A stretch of 64,000 bases of DNA from Thiohalocapsa sp963698775 (GCA_963698775.1 CAVOSE010000072.1:48592-112591); one strand, 5' to 3'. Counted from the first letter of the stretch, positions 35,333 through 43,584 are shown. The notes: generated by a model not told the origin, from the sequence alone. Numbers and translations: made by a program.

Positions 35333-36172
35333 ATGCCCCGCCGCGCCGTTCTCTCCGCAGCCCAACGCAGCTTCTTCGAGGCCTTGCCGACGGAGTCTGT
35401 GGAACTTGCCAAACATTACCTGCTGAGCGATGAAGACTTGGCGCTGGTGCGGGAACGGCGCCGTCAGGAGAATCGACTCGGCTTCGCTGTTCAGCTCTGT
35501 CTGAGCCGATGTCCAGGACGTCTCCTGCGTGTCGGCGAGAATCCGCCGCTGCCCCTGATCAGGTTCATCGCCGATCAGGTGGGTGCCGATGCGAGCGCCT
35601 TCGGTACCTATGCGAAACGCGCCGAGACCCGCCGCGAGCATGCCTTGCTGTTGCTCGAGCGCTTCGCGCTGACGACATTCAAAAGCCACCATATTCGGGA
35701 ACTGGTCCGTTGGCTGGTGCCGATCGCGGTCGACAGTCCCAGTGGCAACCTGCTGGTCGGCGCGGTCCTCAACGAGTTGCGCCAACGTCGCATCCTGCAT
35801 CCGGAACTGGCCGTGATAGAGCGTTTGGTCGGTATGGCGCTGGGTCGCGCCGATCACCGCGTGCTGCGCCAGGGCAAACAGCGACAAGCCGAGTCCCTGC
35901 AATCCGATGCCAAGCAGATCAAGCAGGCCTTGGGCATGTTCGCGAGACTGGGTAAGGCCCTGATCGAGGCCCGCGATCAGCAGCGTGAACCCTGGGAAAG
36001 CATCGAAGCTGTGCTCTCCTGGCGCTGCCGAACTCGGCGAACAGCTTTCAGTCCCCGGTGTTCACAGCTTTATCCCGACGGCCGAAGCTGTCATCGGGCG
36101 TCCACTCACACCTGTGAGCATCGCCGGTGTGGGGCGCCGCACGGTGCGGCGTTGCGCTGTCGGCATCTATAA
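35333..36172 (+). pseudogene. tnpA: Tn3-family transposase TnpA, truncated
   Basis: Residues 1 to about 230 match the N-terminal DUF4158 region of Tn3 transposases (RRAVLSAAQRSFFEALPTE, then HYLLSDEDLALV). After WESIEAVLSW near 36020 the similarity stops and the frame continues through unrelated fragments. The full family length is near 970 residues, so the catalytic DDE domain is gone. Insertion or deletion by later elements explains the break. Confidence 0.85.
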
Positions 36173-36179
36173 CTGTTAG
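36040..36179 (+). pseudogene. Fragment of a small secreted-type protein (GRPLTP motif)
   Basis: In one frame a 45-residue stretch reads VIGRPLTPVSIAGVGRRTVR before a stop at 36177-36179. I recall similar short proteobacterial proteins with a GRPLTP-VAGVARRT pattern. No start remains. It overlaps the end of the truncated tnpA frame, so it marks the junction with another piece of DNA. Low confidence. Confidence 0.35.
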
Positions 36180-36183
36180 GGAC

Positions 36184-36261
36184 GTAGGGTGCGGTGACGA
36201 AGGAACCGCACCGATGCACGGGTCGCTCGTCGCACGGTGCGGCTCATCCCTCACCGCACCC
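36184..36261 (+). repeat. Imperfect palindromic repeat, GTAGGGTGCGGTGA type
   Basis: Arms GGGTGCGGTGA (36187-36197) and TCACCGCACCC (36251-36261) are perfect reverse complements, with two more CCGCACC/GGTGCGG repeats inside. A sister element with 12-bp arms is at 37552. The pattern is that of MITE/REP-type hairpin repeats, and both copies sit beside transposase fragments. Confidence 0.75.
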
Positions 36262-36267
36262 GCGCTC

Positions 36268-36420
36268 AACCGTGTGTACACACAGTCGTCGAAGCGGCGT
36301 CACGATCGCGGCGGGCATCTGTTCCTGGGGCGAGACAAAGCCCTACTGGGCGACTCAGGCGCCTACCTCTTGGAGCTGAGTCCGTATATCGTGTTGAACC
36401 CGGTACGAGCCGGTATGGTG
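36268..36420 (+). pseudogene. REP-associated (Y1) transposase fragment A
   Basis: Reads RVYTQSSKRRHDRGGHLFLG, then YLLELSPYIVLNPVRAGMV, a strong match to the middle of REP-associated tyrosine transposases (IS200-like). Neither start nor catalytic region remains. Its last 49 bp before the break (36351-36399) recur identically in fragment B. Confidence 0.75.
36351..36399 (+). repeat. 49-bp direct repeat (partner at 37148-37196)
   Basis: The two copies, 797 bp apart, are identical and encode YLLELSPYIVLN of the transposase. They flank the brnTA module and a mixed stretch of other DNA. This could reflect tandem transposase copies with an intervening insertion, or a duplication formed when brnTA arrived. 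Confidence 0.8.
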
Positions 36421-36502
36421 CACTTCGCGACCAGCGGCAAGATTGTGCGCAAGGCTTCACAGACGAGGCAACGAAGCTAGACCCCAAGATTTCCAATCAT
36501 GC

Positions 36503-36535
36503 TTGACTCAGCCAATTATTGTGCATACAGTAATT
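36503..36535 (+). promoter_or_regulatory. brnTA promoter with palindromic operator over the -10 box
   Basis: TTGACT (36503-36508) and TACAGT (36526-36531) have a 17-bp spacer, a good sigma-70 pair. A palindrome AATTA-n-TGT-4 nt-ACA-n-TAATT spans 36514-36535 and covers the -10. BrnA-type antitoxins are autoregulators, so it is a strong operator candidate. The predicted start point is within a few bases of the brnT GTG at 36539, implying a leaderless transcript unless a later start is used. Confidence 0.6.
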
Positions 36536-36538
36536 CGC

Positions 36539-36808
36539 GTGAACATCACCTTCGACCCGGCCAAAGATCGCTTGAACATTGCCAATCATGGGGTGTCGCT
36601 GGCGCTGGCCGAGTCCCTGGAGTGGGAGTGGATCTGGGTGAACGAAGACGCCCGCGAAGCCTACGGCGAACGGCGCTGGGTCGGTTTCGCGCCCATCGGG
36701 CAGCGGATCTACTGCGTGGTGTTCACCGAGGAACAGGACTGTTATCGCATCATTAGCTTGCGCAAGGCGACCAACCGTGAAAAACGCACCTACATCGATC
36801 ACATCTAA
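36539..36808 (+). CDS. brnT: BrnT-family ribonuclease toxin
   Basis: An 89-residue type II toxin with a RelE-like fold. Conserved features are ITFDPAKDRLNIANHGVSL at the start, a central RWVGFAPIGQRIYCVVFTE and the C-terminal ISLRKATNREKRTY. The GTG at 36539 gives the family length. In BrnTA systems the toxin gene comes first, as here. brnA begins 32 bp before its end. Confidence 0.9.
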   Translation: MNITFDPAKDRLNIANHGVSLALAESLEWEWIWVNEDAREAYGERRWVGFAPIGQRIYCVVFTEEQDCYRIISLRKATNREKRTYIDHI

Positions 36809-37094
36809 ATCCGGGCGGGTCTTTCTCCTGAACAGCGAGGAAGAGGAAGCGCGTATCCGTGAGGGCATCGCGGCGGATCCAGATACCCATGAGCTGACCG
36901 ACGAGGAAATGGCGGAACTGCACCCGCTGTCGGAAACGAAGCGCCACCCTGGGCGACCTAAAGCCGAGGCCACCAAAGAGCGCGTCACCATCCGCCTCTC
37001 GCCTGAAGTCACCGCGTATTTTCGCGCCACCGGCAAGGGCTGGCAAACCCGCTTAGACGACGCTTTGAAGGAGTACGTGCACGCACGTCGGTGA
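36777..37094 (+). CDS. brnA: BrnA-family antitoxin
   Basis: A 105-residue antitoxin. The C-terminal third is a ribbon-helix-helix (RVTIRLSPEVTAYFRATGKG, then LDDALKEYV), typical of BrnA. The N-terminal part carries the flexible toxin-binding region. The gene overlaps brnT by 32 bp in another frame. Confidence 0.9.
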   Translation: MKNAPTSITSKSGRVFLLNSEEEEARIREGIAADPDTHELTDEEMAELHPLSETKRHPGRPKAEATKERVTIRLSPEVTAYFRATGKGWQTRLDDALKEYVHARR

Positions 37095-37119
37095 TTCATT
37101 ATTCAGGTCAAGATGGGTA

Positions 37120-37446
37120 AGGCCGAAGTACCCAAGGCCATACTGGTCGACTCAGGCGCCTACCTCTTGGAGCTGAGTCCGTATATCGTGTTGAACGCCG
37201 GTACGAGCGGGCGTTGTGCAGGACGCTGGCGATTGGCGATGGAGCAGTTACCGAGGGACCCGCGGGCTGGAGCCGGCGCGGCCTTGGCTGACAACCAATG
37301 CCGTTCTCGCAGTATTTTCGCGTACGAAGGGGCAGGCACGGGAGCGTTATCGAGAATTCGTGCGTGGCGGATTCGGCGCGGCGCGCATCTGGTCTGGATT
37401 GACCAAGCAGGTGTTCTTGGGCAACGACGGATTTGTGGAACCATAG
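37120..37446 (+). pseudogene. REP-associated (Y1) transposase fragment B
   Basis: Begins with KAILVDSGAYLLELSPYIVLN and, after a one-base insertion near 37197, continues in another frame as QDAGDWRWSSYRGTRG and LTKQVFLGNDGFVEP, the family C-terminus, to a stop at 37444-37446. The N-terminal catalytic half is missing. It shares 49 bp with fragment A. Confidence 0.8.
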
Positions 37447-37551
37447 CCCGCGACCGCGCTCCCTCGCCTCTTCGCAGCCATCGGCGCTACCCCCAACCCC
37501 GGCGTGCGGGGCGCGGCTCCCGCATCGCTGCCAAAGTCCCGAGGTGATCGC

Positions 37552-37622
37552 GTAGGATGCGGTAAGCGATAGCGAGCCGCAGCACCGGGGCTCGATGCGG
37601 TTCGTGCCTCACCGCATCCTAC
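37552..37622 (+). repeat. Palindromic MITE/REP element, 12-bp perfect ends
   Basis: Ends GTAGGATGCGGT (37552-37563) and ACCGCATCCTAC (37611-37622) are exact reverse complements in a 71-bp unit, with internal GCGAGCCGCAGC and CGATGCGGTTCG subrepeats. It is related to 36184-36261. The reverse complement of its last bases provides the stop codon of the hydrolase remnant that follows. Confidence 0.85.
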
Positions 37623-37880
37623 GGGCTGCTGACCCAGGGGCTTTCGCGCAGGGTGCCATGGCCGCTGCCGCTGAGCGAGCCTTCCGCATTGCTGACGTCG
37701 ATCACACGCAACCTTGGGTGGCTGCGCAGGAACGGCGTCGCCTGCTGCGCGCCCATCTCGCCGAGCAACGCCTCGCCGGCGCGTCGCCGGCAGAACACGA
37801 ACTTGGCACGTAGAGGTAGACGTCCTTGTTGGCGGCGGTGTCCAAGCGGGCATCGAGCGCGGCGGCGAAGCGTTCGCTAG
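37619..37880 (-). pseudogene. Remnant of an alpha/beta hydrolase (DUF900-like)
   Basis: Two frames cover it. From about 37880 one reads ALDARLDTAANKDVYLYVP, and then a shifted frame reads FVFCRRRAGEALLG, RLRVIDVSNAEGSLSGSGHG and SPWVSSP. This matches the end of DUF900-type hydrolases, whose catalytic His is in SGSGHG. The stop codon (37619-37621) lies in the adjacent palindrome. The gene is 5'-truncated and shifted. Confidence 0.55.
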
Positions 37881-37888
37881 GCGTTTGA

Positions 37889-38590
37889 TCAGAAGTCGTA
37901 GCGCAGTGTCCCGCCCAGGATCGCAAGCATATTGGTGTCGTAGTCGCCGCGGACGGTCACGCGCTGGGCTGTCTGTTAGAGCGCGGCGTCGCCGATGAAC
38001 GCGAGGGTCGCGCCGAGCGCGAAGGCCAGATTGTCGTTGTGCTTCCAGGCGTAAGAGGCCGAGAGCATCCACTGCTCGTCCACCGGGAAGTCGAGGGTCC
38101 GGTATTTGTCTGTGACGGGCGAGCTCTCGTAGGAGACGCCAACGGACACGAAGGCCTTCGGACTCAATACCCGGACGGCAGCAACACCCGCATGCCAAGT
38201 GTCGTCCCAGTTCCTGTCCGAGACGATGACCCGATCATCTCGGAAGCCGAGCGTGTTCTGGCTGAACTTGGACCACTCCTGCCAGCCGGCGTTGGCGTAG
38301 AGCTGGGTCTTGTCGTCCAGACGATACCGCAGGCCCGCCCCGAGCCATTGCGGGTTGGTCCAGCTGATTTGGACGTCCCGGGGTAGCGACGCCGCGAGCT
38401 GCGGGTTGCGCAGCCCCTCGTACTTGACGTTGCCTTCCAAGTCGGTGTCCATCTGGCTACGGTAAACGATACCCAGCAGCAGGTCGTCGGAGAAAGCATA
38501 GGTCGGCCCAGGACGGCCTGAACCCCCCAGTCATCCAGGTCCTCGAACTTGACGCGGCCATCGAGCTCGGGACTCGGGCGCCCTGGCGAA
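37889..38590 (-). pseudogene. FadL/OmpP1-family outer-membrane porin, broken
   Basis: The C-terminal 230 residues of a FadL-type porin are recognisable: VKFEDLDDWGVQAVLG, then FSDDLLLGIVYRSQM, QISWTNPQWLGAGLRYRLDD, a WQEWSKFSQN block, and the C-terminal strand ending LGGTLRYDF with terminal Phe. Two lesions are visible: a one-base deletion near 38509 and an in-frame TAA at about 37977-37979. The N-terminal half is missing. Such porins import hydrophobic compounds. Confidence 0.8.
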
Positions 38591-38593
38591 TCG

Positions 38594-38671
38594 AGGGGAA
38601 CTAGGGACAGTATATGAAACTCGTGAACGTGGAGGGGAACTAGGGACAGTATATGAAACTCGTGAACGTGG
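38594..38671 (+). repeat. Tandem duplication of a 39-bp unit
   Basis: Two identical units each begin AGGGGAACTAGGGACAGTAT and end CTCGTGAACGTGG (38594-38632 and 38633-38671). They lie at the truncated 5' end of the FadL pseudogene. The CTAGGGACAGTATATGA portion resembles sequence often seen beside IS200-like/REP elements, but its identity is not certain. Confidence 0.85.
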
Positions 38672-38944
38672 GGAGTGTTACCTAACCGTTCGACAGCGGA
38701 CCCCGACCGGCGAAGCGCCAGCGTCGGCAACTGGCCAACTGCGGACTTCACTGTCTCCCGGAACGACCCAAGGCCGGGCTGTGCCGCAGGCACCCGATAA
38801 CCCGGTGGATCAAGCCGCAACGGTCGGGTCGGGCGAGTCTGAGAAATTCCCGTAGAATAGCGTGAAAGATAACACCGCCTAACCTCAGCGCTCTCGTGCC
38901 GCCCTTGGCTGTTGCCTGGGGTCTCTGTATTGCCTGCGAGAGGC
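38672..38944. other. Non-coding spacer, about 270 bp; nothing recognised
   Basis: No frame with a start signal and no motif. It separates the repeat-rich zone from the yggX 3' end and probably marks where degraded accessory DNA meets the conserved asmA-mutY-yggX segment. Confidence 0.35.
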
Positions 38945-39217
38945 TCAGTCCTTCGGCGGCACGTAGCCCTCGGGCGTGACTGCCCCTTCGCCGAAGAAGT
39001 ACTGGTCCATCTGTTCTTCGAGGAACTTGCGGGCCTTTGGGTCCATCGGGCTCAGGCGGTTCTCGTTGATGAGCATGGTCTGGTGCTTTAGCCAGTCTGC
39101 CCAGGCCGGTTTCGAGACATTCTCGAACACTCGCTTTCCGAGATCGCCGGGGTAGGGGACGCGGTCCAGGCCTTCGGCCTCGCGGCCGAGCTTGATGCAG
39201 TTCACCATACGGGTCAT
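38945..39217 (-). CDS. yggX: Oxidative damage protection protein YggX
   Basis: A 90-residue protein of the YggX family, implicated in protecting iron-sulfur clusters and Fe(II) trafficking. Key features are the N-terminal VNCIKLGREAEGLDRVPYPG, with the conserved Cys, and a C-terminal RKFLEEQMDQYFFG. It is the last gene of asmA-mutY-yggX and overlaps mutY by 4 nt. An internal Met at 39208 is a possible shorter start and matches the family consensus MVNC. Confidence 0.93.
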   Translation of the reverse strand: MTRMVNCIKLGREAEGLDRVPYPGDLGKRVFENVSKPAWADWLKHQTMLINENRLSPMDPKARKFLEEQMDQYFFGEGAVTPEGYVPPKD

Positions 39218-40371
39218 ACGTTGTCTCCGTTGTCGTCTTGATCGGTCTGATTCGAAATGGGGCGGTCACTGGCGGCTGGCGTCGGTTCGGCGATCTCGTC
39301 CAGCAGTCGCCGGATCGGGGCGGGCAGGCCGATGTCGCCTGGGGCGGCGGGGTCGACCCATGCCTGCGTACTGGAATCGGCGACCATTGCGGGCATGCCG
39401 CTGAGCCGAGCCACCAGCGGGTGAATATCGAGCTGGAAGTGGCTGAAGGTATGCCGCCGCGGGGGCCGCATTTCAAGCCGCTGGCTGTTGCGGCCGAGCC
39501 GGGTGCGGCACCAGTCGTCCGCGTCCTGGCCCGGTTGCAGTTCCGGCGGCACCCAGAGGCCGCCCCAGATGCCGCTGGGAGGGCGTCGTTCCAGCAGCGC
39601 GCGGCCGGTGGGGTCGATCACCAGCAGCATGCGTGTCTCGCGGATTGGGTTGTCGCGCTTGGGCTTTGGGGTCGGGTAGGCCTCCGGACGACCTTCGCGG
39701 AAGCCGATGCACTGCTCGGCCAGCGGGCAGCGTCGGCACTCCGGCGCCGAACGGGTGCACAGGGTCGCCCCGAGGTCCATCATCGCCTGATTGAAGCGCT
39801 CCACGCCGTTCGCCGGCGTCAGCGTCTCCGCCAGCTGCCAGAGCTGTTTCAGAACGCTGGAGCGGCCTGGCCAGCCATCGACGCCGTAGCAGCGCGCGAG
39901 CACGCGTTTGCAGTTGCCGTCGAGGATCGGATGATGCCGACCGAGCGCCAGCGACAGGATGGCGCCGGCGGTGGAGCGGCCGATGCCGGGTAGGGATTGC
40001 AGGGCGTCGATGTCCGTCGGCAGCGCACCGCAGTGCCGCTCCATCACGGTCTGGGCAGCTCGGTGCAGGTTCCGCGCGCGGGCGTAGTAGCCGAGCCCGG
40101 ACCAAAGGTGAAGCACGTCGTCTTGGTCCGCGGCGGCCAAAGTGGATAGGTCCGGGAAGCGGGCCACAAAGCGCTCGAAGTACGGGATTACGACGCCGAC
40201 CTGCGTCTGTTGCAGCATGATCTCGGACACCCACACCCGATAGGGCGTGGGCCGTTGCTGCCAAGGGAGGTCGGTGCGGCCGTGCTCGTCGAACCACGCC
40301 AGCACGGCGGCGGCGAATGCATCTCGCCGCCAGGGTTGTCGCGGTAGGGCTAGCAACAGATCGGTGGGCAT
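39214..40371 (-). CDS. mutY: A/G-specific adenine glycosylase MutY
   Basis: MutY removes adenine mispaired with 8-oxoguanine. The 385-residue enzyme has the catalytic Glu in WVSEIMLQQTQV, the helix-hairpin-helix LPGIGRSTAGAIL with catalytic Asp in HPILDGNCKRVL, the 4Fe-4S cysteines (CTRSAPECRRCPLAEQC) and a NUDIX-like C-terminal domain with HTFSHF. A 30-residue low-complexity tail is extra. It overlaps yggX by 4 nt, and starts at the end of the asmA frame. Confidence 0.94.
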   Translation of the reverse strand: MPTDLLLALPRQPWRRDAFAAAVLAWFDEHGRTDLPWQQRPTPYRVWVSEIMLQQTQVGVVIPYFERFVARFPDLSTLAAADQDDVLHLWSGLGYYARARNLHRAAQTVMERHCGALPTDIDALQSLPGIGRSTAGAILSLALGRHHPILDGNCKRVLARCYGVDGWPGRSSVLKQLWQLAETLTPANGVERFNQAMMDLGATLCTRSAPECRRCPLAEQCIGFREGRPEAYPTPKPKRDNPIRETRMLLVIDPTGRALLERRPPSGIWGGLWVPPELQPGQDADDWCRTRLGRNSQRLEMRPPRRHTFSHFQLDIHPLVARLSGMPAMVADSSTQAWVDPAAPGDIGLPAPIRRLLDEIAEPTPAASDRPISNQTDQDDNGDNV

Positions 40372-42417
40372 CAGAACCCAAGCAATCCCCGCAGGCCCTG
40401 CTCCAGCCCTTTGATTCCCGTGCGATCCTCCAGCCGCTTCAGCGCGTCGCTATTGCGGTCGAGTGCGCGGCGTGCGCCTTCCCGCAGAGCTGGACCGAAG
40501 TCGGCTTCCCAGGCGGGTTGTTGCCAATCGCCGGCGATGCGCAGCGGTACGCGAATGCCGCCGATTCCGCGCAGTCCGCCACCCTCGGGCGGTTCAATGA
40601 AGGTTGCCTGTAGGTCGAGGTCGAGGGTCTCGGCGGGCACGTCGAACCGTCCTTGACCGGCGACCTGCAGCGTCGGCGACCGCGCGCTGATGTCCTCGCT
40701 GAAAAACTGACCGTCAGTGCCGGTCGCGGTGGCGCTCATGATCGAGAACTTGGTGGCCATGGCGGCGTCGGCCGCATCGCCACCCGCTGCCGTCACCACG
40801 GGGGCGACATCCAGTTCGAGCAGGCGGCCATCGCGCACTTCGACGGCGACGCTCCCGGACAGGTCTGCCTTGATCGCCGCCAGATCGAGGCCGCTGCCAG
40901 CCAGGTCCGCGCTCACGTTGCCGACGCCGGAGATGGGCGTCCTGCCTTGCAGGTCTGTCAGCAGCGCGGCGACGTCCACGTTGACGGCCCTGCCAACGAG
41001 GGTCTGGCGCGGCACCGCGCCGGCATCGGCATCGCGGTCGACGCGTGCCGCAAGCTGCCCGTTGTAGAAATCCGCGGCCTCTATATCGGCGCCAAACGAG
41101 GCGCCGCGCGCTTGTGCATCGACGCCGACCTGTCCGTAGCTCAGGCCGTCGAGCCGCATGCTGCCGGCCTCGACGCGCGCGACCACCTCGGCCTCCGCCG
41201 GTAACGGGGGCAGGTCCGCGACCGCGACCGCAAGATCGGGTGCAAGTCCGCAGTCTGGCGCGGCTGAGCCTGGCGTCGTTACAGTCGGGTAGAGGCCTAG
41301 GTAAGATGGCAAATAGGGATCGAGATCGATGCGGTCGAGGGCCAGCGCCAGCGATGCCCAGGGCGCGGTTGCCACGCGTGCCCAAAGGGCACCGACGGCA
41401 TTGGTGTCATCGATGCGCAGTGCCAAGGGCTCCAACAGCAGTTCATCGTCTTCCAGCACGAAGTGACCTTGCGCGGCGGTGCAGCGCAAGGTCGTCGGGG
41501 CGCCGATGTCAAGCTGCAAGCCGTGGCTCTGCATCCAGCTGCGTAGATCGAATCCGGCGACGCTGAAGCTGCCGCTGACGACTGGGGCCTGGTCGGCATG
41601 CAAGAGTGCGAGATCGCCGTCGACGCGCAAGGTGCCGGAGGTCAGGCTGAGCTTCTCGATCTGCCAGCTGCGGTTCTGGAGCTGGTAGATGGCGTCCGCG
41701 TCCAGCGCCAATTCAAGGTCGCGGCCGGCGCCAGCGGCGAGGTCCGAACCGCGCAGTTGCAGATTGTCGATGCGAATCACCGTCAGGTCCGCCGACGGTT
41801 CGATGGCTGGCGGCGAGTTGCAGCGTCCCTTGCAGGAGGGGCGCCGAGCCCGCCATGGTCATGGCGGCGTCGAGTTGCCCGCTGCCGCCGGCCTCGATCG
41901 GGCCATCGTCGAGCGCGAACAACGACCAACGCGGACCGCCGCTCGGGTAGCGCAGCTGGACTTCGGCATCGCGGATGTTGGGCGGACGAGGCGAAGTCGC
42001 GCCCGGCGTGATGTCGCGGCTGCCGGCCTGGGCGTTGGCGTCGTCATCGGTCGGAGACCACTGTACCCCGTCGAGGGTGACTTCCATCAGCTCAACGCGA
42101 CCCGAAAATAGCGACAGCCCGGCAATCTGAACACGCAGCAATCCGACCTGTGCCAGTGGTGTCTCACCATCCGGTCCGGGGTCGATGGTCAGCGGACCGA
42201 TTTCGACCGACGGTCGAGGCAGGAGTTGGAGTCTTGGCTGGCCGTTCAGCAGCACCCGGTGGCCGGTGGCATCGAGCAGGCTCGCCTCGATGGTCCGCGC
42301 GACGCCGAACCGCTCGAACAGCATCGGTGCCGCCATGGTGACCCCGACGCCAACGGCGAGGGCCGCAATGCTTGGCACAGCGAGCAGCACGAGGACGATC
42401 TTGATGGCTCTGGACAT
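40371..42417 (-). pseudogene. AsmA-family protein with one +1 frameshift
   Basis: The gene has an N-terminal membrane anchor (SRAIKIVLVLLAVPSIAAL) and an AsmA domain, together about 680 residues. The first frame runs 42417 to 41713. The rest continues in another frame (PAIEPSADLTVIRIDNLQLRG) to 40371. The break is near 41813-41818, where one extra base lies in CTCGCCGCCAG. AsmA-like proteins help move lipid between membranes. It is either recently inactivated or carries a sequencing error. Context asmA-mutY-yggX is normal. Confidence 0.75.
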
Positions 42418-42426
42418 GGCTGGCCC

Positions 42427-42744
42427 TCAATCGGGTTCACGATCGGCGCCGCATCGCCAACATAGGTCGAAGCCGCCGTCGATCAACTCGCCGCAACCGC
42501 GACAGACCCAGGAACGACCGGTGTCGCGGGCACAGTCGGCGAGAAAACGTTGCAGCAACTCGCGGCCGCGGGGGAGGTCGTCGTCGTAAACAACCCAGAC
42601 GCTCGGGTAGATGTCTGCGGGCAATTCGCCCAGCGCGCCGGAGAGGTAGTCTCCAAAGATGGCGTTTTCGACCAGATGGTGGTCGAGGAAATCGCTTAGC
42701 AGCTGGGCCTCGATACGGTCTGCGGCTTGATACAGGCGCTGCAT
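42427..42744 (-). CDS. DUF2007 protein with C-terminal zinc ribbon
   Basis: A 105-residue protein. Residues 1-75 are the DUF2007 fold (QRLYQAADRIEAQLLSDFLD), often called a putative signal-transducing domain. The C-terminus is a four-cysteine zinc ribbon (CRGCGELIDGGFDLCWRCG). The ATG at 42744 lies only 14 nt after the 3' end of tRNA-Gly on the same strand, so the mRNA probably starts as part of a tRNA-containing transcript. A longer frame upstream is an artefact of reading through the tRNA. Confidence 0.8.
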   Translation of the reverse strand: MQRLYQAADRIEAQLLSDFLDHHLVENAIFGDYLSGALGELPADIYPSVWVVYDDDLPRGRELLQRFLADCARDTGRSWVCRGCGELIDGGFDLCWRCGADREPD

Positions 42745-42758
42745 GGCGGGTACGAAAG

Positions 42759-42832
42759 TGGAGCGGGTGATGGGAATCGAACCCACGTTAGAAGCTTGGG
42801 AAGCTCCTGTTCTACCATTGAACTACACCCGC
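42759..42832 (-). tRNA. tRNA-Gly (anticodon CCC)
   Basis: A 74-nt cloverleaf: acceptor GCGGGTG/CACCCGC, anticodon stem GGAGC/GCTTC with loop TTCCCAA (anticodon CCC, reads GGG), T arm GTGGG-TTCGATT-CCCAT and encoded 3' CCA. All stems pair with two G-U wobbles. It is upstream of and co-directional with the DUF2007 gene. Confidence 0.95.
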
Positions 42833-42999
42833 GAAGCCTCTGATTGTAGAGCCGCGGCGGCGATGCGGCAAGACTCGATTGCCGCTCTCTTCAGCGCTCA
42901 GCGCTCGGTCATGGCAACCGTGAGCTTCCCGGTGGCTCCAGAACCCCGGCCGATGGGTGTGAGTCGCTGTTTCGGGCGCAGGCTGGCTTGCGCCTTGGG

Positions 43000-43584
43000 T
43001 TACCAGATTTCGTCGACTCGAATCAGCAGATCCGGCAGCAGCAGCGGCGCGATCTCCTGATTCGGGTCCGGTCTCAGAATCTGCCGATAGCCGACGGGTC
43101 CTGGGTCCCTGAAGACCTCAAGGCGCCGGTGTATTAGATCGATTAGCCAGACCTCAGGGACCTTGTGGGACGCGTAGAGGGGGATCTTTACTTCCCGATC
43201 GTAGCGCAGTGAGCTGTCCGCGATTTCCACGACCAGGAGCGTGTCGGCCGGCGTTGGGTTCTCTCGCTCGTAGTAATCGGCGCGCGGTCGCAACAGCATC
43301 AGGTCGGGTTCTGGTTCCGAATGTTGCTGCAACGTGAGGGGGTCCTGCACCGCGACCAGTGCCTTTTCACCTGCGCGCATCGTCAGCAGCTGGTTCATTC
43401 GCTTGTTCTTGCCGGCATGGTCGGCCTCGATGGGCGGCATGGCGCGCAGTGCTCCGTCGATTAGTTCCACCCGATCGTCCTCGTCGAAGATGCCTGCATC
43501 GATCATCCGATGGTAGGCATCCACCGCAAGGCGAAAGACCGGGGAATCTTCAGTGCTTTGTGGTCTCGTCTCGGCGACGGACAT
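43000..43584 (-). CDS. Uma2-family (DUF820) PD-(D/E)XK endonuclease-like protein
   Basis: A 194-residue protein of the Uma2 family, whose fold is a restriction-endonuclease core. The active-site pattern is seen in EPEPDLMLL, then LLVVEIADSSLRYDREVKIPLYA with Glu and Lys. Uma2 genes are abundant in phototrophic and filamentous bacteria, but their function is unknown. A second, related copy is at 60878. A dispersed hexamer element lies upstream. Confidence 0.88.
   Translation of the reverse strand: MSVAETRPQSTEDSPVFRLAVDAYHRMIDAGIFDEDDRVELIDGALRAMPPIEADHAGKNKRMNQLLTMRAGEKALVAVQDPLTLQQHSEPEPDLMLLRPRADYYERENPTPADTLLVVEIADSSLRYDREVKIPLYASHKVPEVWLIDLIHRRLEVFRDPGPVGYRQILRPDPNQEIAPLLLPDLLIRVDEIW

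Larger units (their letters stand above)
33832..36020. mobile_element. Remnant of a Tn3-family transposon
   Basis: The left end has a 39-bp terminal repeat at 33832-33870 that begins GGGGTC and ends TACGCTAAGG, as in the Tn3 family. Inside it are vapC, vapB, a tnpR resolvase and a divergent tnpA, consistent with the Tn3 layout. tnpA homology stops near 36020 and no matching right repeat is seen in the window, so the element is truncated. VapBC as passengers beside res is a known Tn3 arrangement. Confidence 0.78.

Noticed and set aside
36040..36266. Intact small gene between tnpA and the transposase fragment
   Set aside because: Only a C-terminal fragment with no start; the rest is a palindromic repeat.
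41800..41825. Programmed frameshift in the AsmA gene
   Set aside because: No slippery heptamer or downstream stimulatory structure; an extra base explains it more simply.
42745..42786. Upstream start for the DUF2007 protein
   Set aside because: The extension is the translated tRNA-Gly sequence.
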